A stretch of 15,959 nucleotides of DNA from assembly GCA_964534135.1 (NCBI GenBank), contig CAZHQC010000050.1, forward strand, positions 1-15,959. Direction: 5' to 3'. The notes below the pieces were generated by a model. That model was not told the DNA's origin. It made no database searches and saw nothing but the letters and a program-made list of their open reading frames with translations. Made by a program: the position numbers and the translations under genes. This DNA comes from JAKLQJ01 sp964534135. GTDB taxonomy: Bacteria > Elusimicrobiota > Elusimicrobia > Elusimicrobiales > UBA9959. Numbering within the stretch: position 1 is the first letter of the stretch; each line of letters begins with the position of its first letter. Below are positions 1 to 5,868 of the stretch, in pieces.

Positions 1-2
1 CG

Positions 3-263
3 GCAAAAGGCGAAGTAGCCAGAGCCATGCTTTATTTTGTGGTCCGCTATTATGATAGAAGTATCAGAGGCGGTTTAAATTACACCGAATTCTGGAAAAA
101 CAATGTCGAAATGTTTTTAGACTGGCATAGACAAGATCCTCCAACTTACTTTGAAAGAAAACGAAACAGTCTTATAGAAAACTATCAAGGAAATAGAAAT
201 CCTTTTGTAGATGACCCCTCTCTCGCCGATAAAATAGGCGTAACAGTATTCCAATCCCATTAA
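3..263 (+). CDS. Endonuclease I family protein, 3' fragment (5' end outside window)
   Basis: The frame is open from the window edge. It carries the C-terminal signature of the endonuclease I / EndA-NucM family: KGEVARAMLYFVVRYY, then W-H-R-Q-D-P, F-E-R-K-R-N, and YQGNRNPFVDDPSLADKI near the end. Family members are secreted or periplasmic non-specific nucleases with a His-Me finger active site. The catalytic histidine region would lie before the window, so activity cannot be judged. The internal ATG at 27 is probably not the true start, because the preceding codons (A-K-G-E-V-A-R-A) already match the family. The gene ends with TAA at 261-263, 38 bp before the CHASE2 gene on the same strand. 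No terminator lies between them, so the two may be co-transcribed. Confidence 0.85.
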   Translation, partial: AKGEVARAMLYFVVRYYDRSIRGGLNYTEFWKNNVEMFLDWHRQDPPTYFERKRNSLIENYQGNRNPFVDDPSLADKIGVTVFQSH

Positions 264-301
264 ATATTAAATTTCCACAAAACTAAAAATAAAGATTACT
301 T

Positions 302-1489
302 ATGAAAAAAACTGATAAATTCTTGCTTGTATTTGAGATTTGTTTTGCAGTTTTCGTTTTATTGAGTTATATGCTTTTCATAATTGATAAAGGTTGGATA
401 CATAGCGTTGAAAATATGGGCAGCGATTTTATTTTTAGGCACTATGTTCAAAAAACCGCCGATAAAAGAATTTTTATAGCCGCCATAGATGGAAAAACCA
501 CGAAAGCCTTGGGTTATCCACTTAAGAGAAACTATTATGCCACTCTCATAAATAATTTAGGCAAATTGGGAACCAAAACCATAGGCATGGATATCATGTT
601 CCTAGACCCCTCTAAAGATAATCCTCAGGGCGATAAAATGTTAATAGATGCTGTGAAAAAAAATGGCAATGTTATAAATCTTTTCGCCACTATTATGGGA
701 GAAAACAACCATGTCGAAATAAACCTTCCCTTTTCCGACGAATTTTCAAAATATAGCAAATATATTGCCTCTCCCCATATTCAGACAACTTTAGACGGTG
801 ACGGACATCTCAGGAGGATGGCTTTACTTGATGAAAGTGTCCTGCAATCGAACACAATTATAGGAGGAAAAGAGTGCTTAAAAGATAAATGCAAGGGACT
901 GCCTATGCCGAGTTTTGCGGCCGCAATTTACGCTAGCTATAAGAATCTGCATATAAGCAAACTTATTTTCAATGACATAATAAACCTCGGAGAATCTAAA
1001 TACCTTAATTTTAGAACTCCACGCCACTGGCATACAGATAAAACCGATGGAACAATCTATAAACATATTTCAGTTATAAATATTATTGAAAACAAACTCA
1101 CAAATGAAGAGAAAAAATTCATAAAAAACGGCATTGCGCTTGTAGGCTCTACCAATTTACGCGCTTACGATCATATACCGTCTCCGTTTACAACAATCTT
1201 TCCGGGAATTGAGTTTCATGCCACAGCCATTGATAATCTTTTACATAATGATTTTTTAAAACCTGTGAATATATGGCTCATGCAATTATTTTCTCTTATT
1301 TTAATTTTCTCCCCGTTCTTTTTGCGAAAATATTCAATGCCTATCCTTTCTTCGCTGGTTATCATATCAACTCTTTTGATTTTCTTAGGAAATATATATT
1401 TATTTTCCAAAGGAATTAGAGGACCTTTCATAATGCCATTGATAAGCTTATGGATTTCATTTTTCGCAGTTACGGGAACAAAGAGCTAA
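302..1489 (+). CDS. CHASE2-domain membrane protein without an output domain
   Basis: A predicted 395-residue sensor-like membrane protein. A first hydrophobic helix (about 9-29) is followed by an extracytoplasmic CHASE2 domain (about 30-315). Its hallmarks are FIAAIDGKTTKALGYPLKR, GTKTIGMDIMFLDP and a later VGSTNLRAYDHIPSPFT with PGIEFHATAIDNLL. Three further helices follow at about 324-341, 347-368 and 375-390. This is the usual CHASE2 topology, but in known relatives the third helix leads into a cytoplasmic cyclase, kinase or histidine-kinase domain. Here the chain ends five residues after the helix with two consecutive TAA codons. It may be a stand-alone sensor acting through a partner, or may have lost its effector. 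It is convergent with the abiE cassette, and its stop is only 27 bp from the repeat that borders that cassette. The ligand is unknown. The start at ATG 302 has only a weak upstream AAAG. Confidence 0.85.
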   Translation: MKKTDKFLLVFEICFAVFVLLSYMLFIIDKGWIHSVENMGSDFIFRHYVQKTADKRIFIAAIDGKTTKALGYPLKRNYYATLINNLGKLGTKTIGMDIMFLDPSKDNPQGDKMLIDAVKKNGNVINLFATIMGENNHVEINLPFSDEFSKYSKYIASPHIQTTLDGDGHLRRMALLDESVLQSNTIIGGKECLKDKCKGLPMPSFAAAIYASYKNLHISKLIFNDIINLGESKYLNFRTPRHWHTDKTDGTIYKHISVINIIENKLTNEEKKFIKNGIALVGSTNLRAYDHIPSPFTTIFPGIEFHATAIDNLLHNDFLKPVNIWLMQLFSLILIFSPFFLRKYSMPILSSLVIISTLLIFLGNIYLFSKGIRGPFIMPLISLWISFFAVTGTKS

Positions 1490-1516
1490 TAATTACCTTA
1501 ATTTTTTTCTGCCTGT

Positions 1517-1650
1517 GAAATTTTACAGCAGGTCGACGTAGGCGTTTTTTATAAGGTCCTTCTTCCTTATATTAAGAGCTTTCATAATCCGCTCAGCGAT
1601 ATCAAAGCCACTTAACCGTGTTTGATTTTTCTTCAAGCAAACTTCAATTT
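1517..1650. repeat. 134-bp direct repeat, left copy
   Basis: This matches 3674-3807 at a constant offset of 2157 bp. 132 of 134 positions are identical, and 1531-1650 is identical throughout. Similarity stops six bases beyond the CYTH stop codon on one side. On the other it stops one base from the abiEii stop. The two copies are in the same orientation and enclose abiEi, abiEii, the ATPase stub and the operator-like sites. Confidence 0.95.
1523..1650 (-). pseudogene. Detached duplicate of the 3' end of the CYTH gene
   Basis: On the - strand this segment encodes the last 41-42 residues of the CYTH protein (…IEVCLKKNQTRLSG… to …AYVDLL, then TAA) with no start and no upstream part of the gene. 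The amino acids are identical to the intact copy. The only two base differences are synonymous changes in the final Leu-Leu codons (CTG CTG here, CTT TTG in the intact gene). It begins one base after the abiEii stop codon. It is best read as the displaced original or imported 3' end left over from insertion of the abiE cassette. Confidence 0.9.
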
Positions 1651-1651
1651 G

Positions 1652-2569
1652 TTAAACTTTCAAAATCTTTTTCAATTTATCAACTGCCTTCTTATGCTTA
1701 TCATCATTCATCTTCGTTAAATTAAATAATTTCCATTTAACAGCGGGCATATCTTTTGCTCCTTCAATATTTAACAAATCCCATTTAGGTTTTTTTTCTT
1801 TAAAGGATAAAAGAAACGTTCGTTCATCATCGGTTAATTTTTGAAGGATTTTTTTGAATAGTGTTTTTCTGGCATATTCCAAGTCCTCATATTTGACTTC
1901 AAATGATGCCATCCCGGCAAACTCTTTTTCAAAAACCGGTTTCATATCTTTAAAATTCGGTGACAGAAGTTCGGAAATTGGACGGTTATGACTAATAAGA
2001 TAAACAAGGAACGCTTTGCGAGTTTCGTTTTCGATACCTTCGTTTTGAAGCAATAACATTATGTCAAAAATATCTCGAGGATGTTGGCGGTCAAGAGCCG
2101 CACAAATCTTAGAGCCGTAAAGCTCGGCAAATGACAAGGTTTTAACAGTTGCGAATTTTTCAAAAACATCCTCCGCTTTTTCGCAGAGATCTCTTTCCTC
2201 GCAATCAAATAAGGCTCCGCGAACAACTTGATTCGGTTCAATCTTGACAATCGCGTTTTGCCTTTTAACAAAGAGCTTTGTAACATGTCCGTTTTTGTCT
2301 TCTGTTTTTTCTTTGATTCGCGCGGATGGCAAACTCAAAGAAATTCGCTCGGATATCATTTTTAATTTTCCGCTTATCTCTTGAAGAGTTTTCTCGCGGG
2401 AGCTTATCGGCAAATAAACAAGATCAATATCAACGGAAAGACGCGGCATATTCCGCGCAAAAAAATTAATTGCCGTCCCGCCGTGCAAAGCGAAATCAGT
2501 ATTTTTGGTTATATGCGGAAGAATTGAAATCAAAAGATCCGCCTGTTGATAAAATAAGTTTTTATCCAT
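1652..2569 (-). CDS. abiEii: AbiEii/AbiGii-type nucleotidyltransferase toxin
   Basis: Toxin of a type IV toxin-antitoxin pair, 305 residues. The polymerase-beta-like nucleotidyltransferase core is clear: GGTAIN (30-35), then R-L-S-V-D-I-D-L with the catalytic-type aspartates D47 and D49. The family block K154-x3-AALDR(161)-x3-RD(166)-x2-D169 follows. The C-terminal half is helical, as in PF08843 proteins. Family members transfer nucleotides to RNA, including tRNA acceptor ends in some homologues, and arrest growth; the target here is unknown. I chose ATG 2569, seven bases after the abiEi stop, because the resulting MDKNLFYQQ start resembles family members. A TTG at 2590 would overlap abiEi. 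The stop codon lies one base from the left direct repeat, so this gene sits at the cassette edge, yet its C-terminus looks complete. Confidence 0.92.
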   Translation of the reverse strand: MDKNLFYQQADLLISILPHITKNTDFALHGGTAINFFARNMPRLSVDIDLVYLPISSREKTLQEISGKLKMISERISLSLPSARIKEKTEDKNGHVTKLFVKRQNAIVKIEPNQVVRGALFDCEERDLCEKAEDVFEKFATVKTLSFAELYGSKICAALDRQHPRDIFDIMLLLQNEGIENETRKAFLVYLISHNRPISELLSPNFKDMKPVFEKEFAGMASFEVKYEDLEYARKTLFKKILQKLTDDERTFLLSFKEKKPKWDLLNIEGAKDMPAVKWKLFNLTKMNDDKHKKAVDKLKKILKV

Positions 2570-2576
2570 AGCCCCG

Positions 2577-3341
2577 TTATTTTGGAACAATTATATTGTA
2601 TTTGCGGTTGTAATGCCCGTTTTTACAAAGCGCCCTCGTTCCTGTTCCGAAACCAATCTGTTCAAGATTTAATTTATTTACCCAAGTGTGATTATGTTTT
2701 TCAGCTAAATACATAAAAAGTCTTTTTGCTTTAATTGAACCGCATTTTTCCAAGAGAGTTTGAACCACGCGGGGACGAAGCGTTGTAAGCCCCTCCATTA
2801 TATGGTTCAGCTCATCAAAAGACTCTTGCAAAGGAACACCATAACAAAACTCCAAGGCCGCTCTTTCAGGTGAAGACATTTTAATACCATAATTGCCCGT
2901 ATCATATATTGTCAGCCCCAAAGACATGTCTTTCCCCAAAAAACCCGTCATTACATAATGGATATCTATTCCCCATTTATAGTTTTTAAACCATACCGGA
3001 AGTTTTTCATTTTTAAAACCAAAAAGCGTGATTTTTGATTGCTTTAAATTTGCTGGAAGATAATGCGCGTTTCCTTGCAGCTGGAGAGCTGTTTTGCCAC
3101 CCGGATGAACGGACATATTTAATTGCGTTTGCAGAGCGTAAAGTCCTCCTCTCCACTCAACACTTTCCCGCGCTTTCTTAAAAGCGCCTCGACCAATTCT
3201 CTCTATCCAGCCACTCTTAACATAAGTATCGGCTAATTGACGATATACACCCTGTTTCTCAAGCCAAGTATAAACGGCAATAGTGTTTTTTGGCCAATTC
3301 CCGATCAAATTGTTTATTATACTTCCATTCTGTCTATCCAT
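2577..3341 (-). CDS. abiEi: AbiEi-type antitoxin and transcriptional repressor
   Basis: Antitoxin partner of the downstream nucleotidyltransferase, 254 residues. The N-terminal region (about 1-60) fits the winged-helix domain of the AbiEi_3 group: VYTWLEKQGVYRQLADTYVKSGW, then I-G-R-G-A-F. A conserved block with W-R-G-G-L-Y-A-L-Q-T-Q-L and H-P-G-G-K-T-A-L-Q-L (79-88) leads into the C-terminal antitoxin domain with S-P-E-R-A-A-L-E-F. In characterised AbiE systems AbiEi counters the toxin without binding it tightly and represses its own operon through inverted repeats. I prefer ATG 3341 to TTG 3350 (which would add M-T-T). Neither has a Shine-Dalgarno sequence, and a promoter-like pair at 3377-3349 would put the transcript start almost on this ATG, so a leaderless message is possible. 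The TAA stop lies seven bases before abiEii. Confidence 0.9.
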   Translation of the reverse strand: MDRQNGSIINNLIGNWPKNTIAVYTWLEKQGVYRQLADTYVKSGWIERIGRGAFKKARESVEWRGGLYALQTQLNMSVHPGGKTALQLQGNAHYLPANLKQSKITLFGFKNEKLPVWFKNYKWGIDIHYVMTGFLGKDMSLGLTIYDTGNYGIKMSSPERAALEFCYGVPLQESFDELNHIMEGLTTLRPRVVQTLLEKCGSIKAKRLFMYLAEKHNHTWVNKLNLEQIGFGTGTRALCKNGHYNRKYNIIVPK

Positions 3342-3348
3342 AGTAGTC

Positions 3349-3377
3349 AATTTAGCACAATTTTAAACTAACATCAA
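3349..3377 (-). promoter_or_regulatory. Candidate abiEi promoter
   Basis: On the - strand TTGATG (3377-3372) is followed after 17 bases by TAAATT (3354-3349). ATG 3341 lies about eight bases beyond, which suggests a leaderless transcript. The -35 hexamer overlaps the stop of the ATPase stub. This rests on hexamer matching alone. Confidence 0.35.
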
Positions 3378-3469
3378 GTTTTTCCAGATTGCCTGGGACC
3401 GGTAACTGCTACAACCGGCGATTTTTTAGCCAATGCTTTTAATTTTTTTTCAAGAGTTCGTTTAATCAT
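3374..3469 (-). pseudogene. N-terminal stub of an AAA ATPase (DUF4143 / AAA_14 type)
   Basis: A 31-codon reading frame runs from ATG 3469 to TGA 3374. Its product begins M-I-K-R-T-L-E-K-K-L-K-A-L and ends V-V-A-V-T-G-P-R-Q-S-G-K-T. That is the N-terminus of the DUF4143-associated ATPase family, cut one residue after the Walker A lysine-threonine start, where intact members continue with T-L and some 350 further residues. No continuation was found in any frame before abiEi. It is most likely a relic. The short frame could still be translated as a leader peptide. It lies downstream of the paired operator-like repeats, which may originally have belonged to this ATPase gene and now sit upstream of abiE. 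Confidence 0.7.
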
Positions 3470-3475
3470 AAAAAC

Positions 3476-3504
3476 ACCGTACAAATTGAGAAAACAATTG
3501 TCAA
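3476..3504 (-). promoter_or_regulatory. Candidate promoter reading toward the ATPase stub and abiE
   Basis: On the - strand a perfect TTGACA (3504-3499) is followed after 17 bases by TACGGT (3481-3476), a weak -10. The hexamers fall within and beside the inverted repeat at 3480-3510, so a protein bound there would block it. Not independently supported. Confidence 0.3.
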
Positions 3505-3510
3505 TTTGTA
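3480..3510. promoter_or_regulatory. Inverted repeat, operator-like site 1
   Basis: Ten-base arms TACAAATTGA (3480-3489) and TCAATTTGTA (3501-3510) are perfect inverted repeats separated by 11 bases. The same half-site recurs at 3544-3576. Two inverted repeats upstream of the operon are what AbiEi repressors of studied systems bind. Ownership by AbiEi or by the lost ATPase gene is undecided. Confidence 0.6.
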
Positions 3511-3543
3511 AGCATTGTCCTAAAAACTTAGCCTTTAACTTTT

Positions 3544-3576
3544 TTACAAATTATAAATCCAATTTACAATTTGTAA
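3544..3576. promoter_or_regulatory. Inverted repeat, operator-like site 2
   Basis: Nine-base arms TTACAAATT (3544-3552) and AATTTGTAA (3568-3576) are perfect inverted repeats around a 15-base spacer, which itself contains a further TTTACAA. The half-site matches that of site 1 (core TACAAATT). The centres of the two sites are 65 bp apart. The rest of the 3511-3679 interval shows no gene. Confidence 0.6.
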
Positions 3577-3673
3577 TGCTTTCTATATTTAATACCTATT
3601 TCTTAAGCCCTTTTTGATGCATTGATATTACTCCAGCCTAAATACGGAAAACTTTATGCAAATGTTATTTTGA

Positions 3674-3807
3674 GAAATTTTACAAAAGGTCGACGTAGGC
3701 GTTTTTTATAAGGTCCTTCTTCCTTATATTAAGAGCTTTCATAATCCGCTCAGCGATATCAAAGCCACTTAACCGTGTTTGATTTTTCTTCAAGCAAACT
3801 TCAATTT
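3674..3807. repeat. 134-bp direct repeat, right copy (inside the CYTH gene)
   Basis: The right copy is continuous with the upstream part of the CYTH gene and supplies its last 42 codons and stop. Homology with 1517-1650 begins inside a Glu codon and ends six bases after the stop. The outer flanks of the two copies show no extended similarity. Confidence 0.95.
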
Positions 3808-4228
3808 CAATAAACTTCCCTAAATTTACAACTTCATCAAAATGAATCCGTGTTTGCCCCACAAAAAATACCAATCTTTTTTTCTTAACTATTTTTGTTT
3901 TCCCCATTGCTTTTGAAAGCAAACTTTTAAGAGCCTTTACATCAGATGTAGGATAAGTGAAATACTCTGAAGACTTAGGCCCCTTCTCATTACCTCGTTT
4001 ATAAAAAATAAGATAGTCTTCTTTTGCTTTTTGCTCTCTAAGTTTCAATCTCCCCTCAGGACAATTGGTCGTTTTTTTAGCCATAGGCCCTGATAACGAC
4101 ACTGGCATAGCCTTGAAGAATGTATCTTCTTGAATTAATTTTTCTTCTCGATTAGATAACTTTCGGGCAATCTTAATCTGATTGCTCCAATCATTAGCTC
4201 TAGCTTTTATTTCAATATTTGAAGGCAT
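3680..4228 (-). CDS. CYTH-domain protein (class IV adenylate cyclase / triphosphatase-like)
   Basis: A 182-residue CYTH (triphosphate tunnel) protein. It opens with MPSNIEIKAR, the form of the ExExK metal-binding signature seen in many bacterial members. QEDTFF (33-38), G-R-L-K-L-R-E (59-65), LIFYKR, R-I-H-F-D-E-V, L-G-K-F-I-E-I-E-V and the closing A-Y-V-D-L-L follow. The family hydrolyses or cyclises nucleoside or other triphosphates; which substrate applies here cannot be told. Oddly, about 20 residues separate QEDTFF from GRLKLRE, where relatives usually have only a few, so a loop appears inserted. Its ATG abuts the TAA of the nuclease gene (TAAATG), implying translational coupling. Its last 42 codons form the right direct repeat flanking the abiE cassette, so the gene was a target of rearrangement without losing coding capacity. 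Confidence 0.88.
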   Translation of the reverse strand: MPSNIEIKARANDWSNQIKIARKLSNREEKLIQEDTFFKAMPVSLSGPMAKKTTNCPEGRLKLREQKAKEDYLIFYKRGNEKGPKSSEYFTYPTSDVKALKSLLSKAMGKTKIVKKKRLVFFVGQTRIHFDEVVNLGKFIEIEVCLKKNQTRLSGFDIAERIMKALNIRKKDLIKNAYVDLL

Positions 4229-5098
4229 TTATTCTTTAACCATATTAAGAGAACGGCGTAATTTCTCAAGCCTCTTGGGCCCTATTCCTTTCACTCTAAG
4301 TAAATCGCCTATACTATTATAAGGACGGCCTGCTATAATTCTTCTTGCCGTAACGGGACCGATTCCTTTAATACTTTGAAGCTCTTGCGAAGTAGCGGTA
4401 TTAGGATTAAGCAATCCCTGAAGTTTTTTACCCTTCACTATTTCCTTTAATTCGTTATCTTCTTTTCTTTGCTCTGCGCGAAATTCCGCGATTTTATCGG
4501 GATTACTTTTTGCCCAAATTCCAATGCGTTTTAACATAGCGGAACTCTCCACATCACGCAAAACTTCAAACATTTCATCTCGCGATAATCCGCCAGGAAT
4601 TTTCCTTCCTGTGCCGTAAGCTCGAGCATAACCGTTTTCTACGAGCAAAGAAGCCAAATCTTTTCCTTTGGCAGTAGTAACAAAAGCGTAAACGCGGCCT
4701 CCCAATGTTCTTCCTAATGCATTCGCAAAAGCGGTATGAATGGTAAAAGGTTTTTCCAAAGCGTTTTTCGTAAAAACTTTTGCTTCTTTTCCAAAATGAA
4801 TAGTATCTGTGGAATAAGCTAATCCAAAATAACGGGTTTGTTCCCTTATCCTTATAGCATCACTTTTGAAGCTGGCTGAAGTTTCAGGACAATCAACAAA
4901 GTACAATCTTAGATGAAGATTTTTTCCATTGGCATATACAAAAAAACTATCTCCATCATTTGAGGTATTATTTATCAATCTAACGTTCTCAAACACTTGT
5001 AAATCGGCAGCATATACTGGACAGGAAAATTGCACTAATGCAATTACCCCTATAAATAAAAATCCTAAATTTCTTAATAGTGTTTTTTTTATATTCAT
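4229..5098 (-). CDS. Secreted SNase-like nuclease with C-terminal helix-hairpin-helix domain
   Basis: A predicted 289-residue exported nuclease. A signal peptide (K-K, then a hydrophobic core about 11-25) ends at a plausible Y-A-A site near residue 31. The thermonuclease-like domain (about 35-185) retains D48-G-D50, R64, D69 and E72 within R-L-Y-F-V-D-C-P-E-T, and an arginine near 135 that could match staphylococcal Arg87. After a charged linker come two helix-hairpin-helix motifs, I-K-G-I-G-P-V-T-A-R (about 243-252) and V-K-G-I-G-P-K-R-L (about 269-277), as in ComEA-type DNA-binding proteins. It probably binds and cuts DNA outside the cytoplasm. I chose ATG 5098 because G-G-G-G-G-A lies about eight bases upstream and the signal peptide starts cleanly there; a TTG at 5113 would add five residues. 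It ends flush against the CYTH start. Confidence 0.88.
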   Translation of the reverse strand: MNIKKTLLRNLGFLFIGVIALVQFSCPVYAADLQVFENVRLINNTSNDGDSFFVYANGKNLHLRLYFVDCPETSASFKSDAIRIREQTRYFGLAYSTDTIHFGKEAKVFTKNALEKPFTIHTAFANALGRTLGGRVYAFVTTAKGKDLASLLVENGYARAYGTGRKIPGGLSRDEMFEVLRDVESSAMLKRIGIWAKSNPDKIAEFRAEQRKEDNELKEIVKGKKLQGLLNPNTATSQELQSIKGIGPVTARRIIAGRPYNSIGDLLRVKGIGPKRLEKLRRSLNMVKE

Positions 5099-5131
5099 TT
5101 CTTTGTCCCCCAACTACATAATGTGCCTTTT

Positions 5132-5830
5132 TTAAAGATTATTTTCACTAAAACTAAAATATTTATTTCCACCAATTATAATATGGTCAAGTAATTTAAT
5201 ATCAACCGTTTCAAGCGCTTTACGAATAGCCTTTGTTATGTTTTTATCTTCTACGGAAGGTTCCAATGAGCCAGCGGGATGATTGTGCGCGATAATAATT
5301 CCTACGGTGTGATGATAAAGAGCTCTTTCAACAACCTTGCGCGGGAACACCACTGAACGATTAACTGTTCCGGCCTTAAATGTCTCAATTGCTATAAGCT
5401 TATTACGGGTATTCAAAAACAACATTTTAAACTCTTCATCAGATAAACCTTTAAGTGAGGCTTTTAAATAATCAAATACCATCTGAGGTGATGAAATCAA
5501 ATCCTTATTATGAATACCCTTTTCCATATACAAGATTGAAATATCTTTTAAAAATTTCAAAAGCAAAACGGAATGCTCTGATATATCTTTAATACTTTGA
5601 AGCTCTTTTATATCAGCATCCAAAACGCCATTTAATGTTTTGAATTTACCAAGCAATTCTTTGGCTATTGGCTTAGTATCCTTGCGGGCAATGGCATATG
5701 ACAAAGCTAACTCTAATACTTCATAATCGAGCCATCCATTCATTCCGGATTTTTTATATTTTTCTTTTATTCTTTGACGATGCCCAAGATAACTTGGCTT
5801 TTTTAATTCTGTTATTGTTTTCTTAGACAT
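5132..5830 (-). CDS. radC: RadC/JAMM-domain protein
   Basis: A 232-residue RadC family protein. The N-terminal part carries the usual G-H-R-Q-R-I-K-E-K-Y region and a helix-hairpin-helix-like segment (about 30-100). The C-terminal JAMM/MPN+ domain has A-H182-N-H184-P-A-G and D195, the HxHx10D zinc site, within a sequence close to the family consensus. The name RadC is historical: its role in recombinational repair is disputed, and many copies sit in mobile or defence islands, as here. It lies 38 bp after hsdR and 33 bp before the nuclease gene on the same strand, so it is probably part of the same long transcript. Its length is typical. ATG 5830 follows a G-G-G-G-C-T-A-A-A-G stretch. Confidence 0.92.
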   Translation of the reverse strand: MSKKTITELKKPSYLGHRQRIKEKYKKSGMNGWLDYEVLELALSYAIARKDTKPIAKELLGKFKTLNGVLDADIKELQSIKDISEHSVLLLKFLKDISILYMEKGIHNKDLISSPQMVFDYLKASLKGLSDEEFKMLFLNTRNKLIAIETFKAGTVNRSVVFPRKVVERALYHHTVGIIIAHNHPAGSLEPSVEDKNITKAIRKALETVDIKLLDHIIIGGNKYFSFSENNL

Positions 5831-5868
5831 CTTTAGCCCCGGAAAATTAGTTTGAATCTTCTATATTG

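Noticed and set aside
1507..1531. Hairpin-like CTGCCTGT…ACAGCAG beside a T-run as a terminator for the CHASE2 gene
   Set aside because: The T-run precedes the stem on the + strand, and on the - strand the stem is followed by A, not T. The stem also needs a one-base bulge.
1517..1650. tRNA or att site as the basis of the long direct repeat
   Set aside because: The repeat does not fold as a tRNA and reads as protein-coding CYTH sequence with synonymous differences. No integrase gene is present.
2059..2286. 75-codon - strand frame within abiEii
   Set aside because: It is a shadow in another frame of the nucleotidyltransferase gene, whose own frame holds the conserved motifs.
1652..3674. Transposon or insertion sequence carrying abiE
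   Set aside because: There is no transposase and no terminal inverted repeats, and a 134-bp target duplication would be far longer than those of known transposons.
4929..5135. 68-codon + strand frame opposite the nuclease signal peptide
   Set aside because: It is the antisense reading of the signal-peptide region; there is no independent support.
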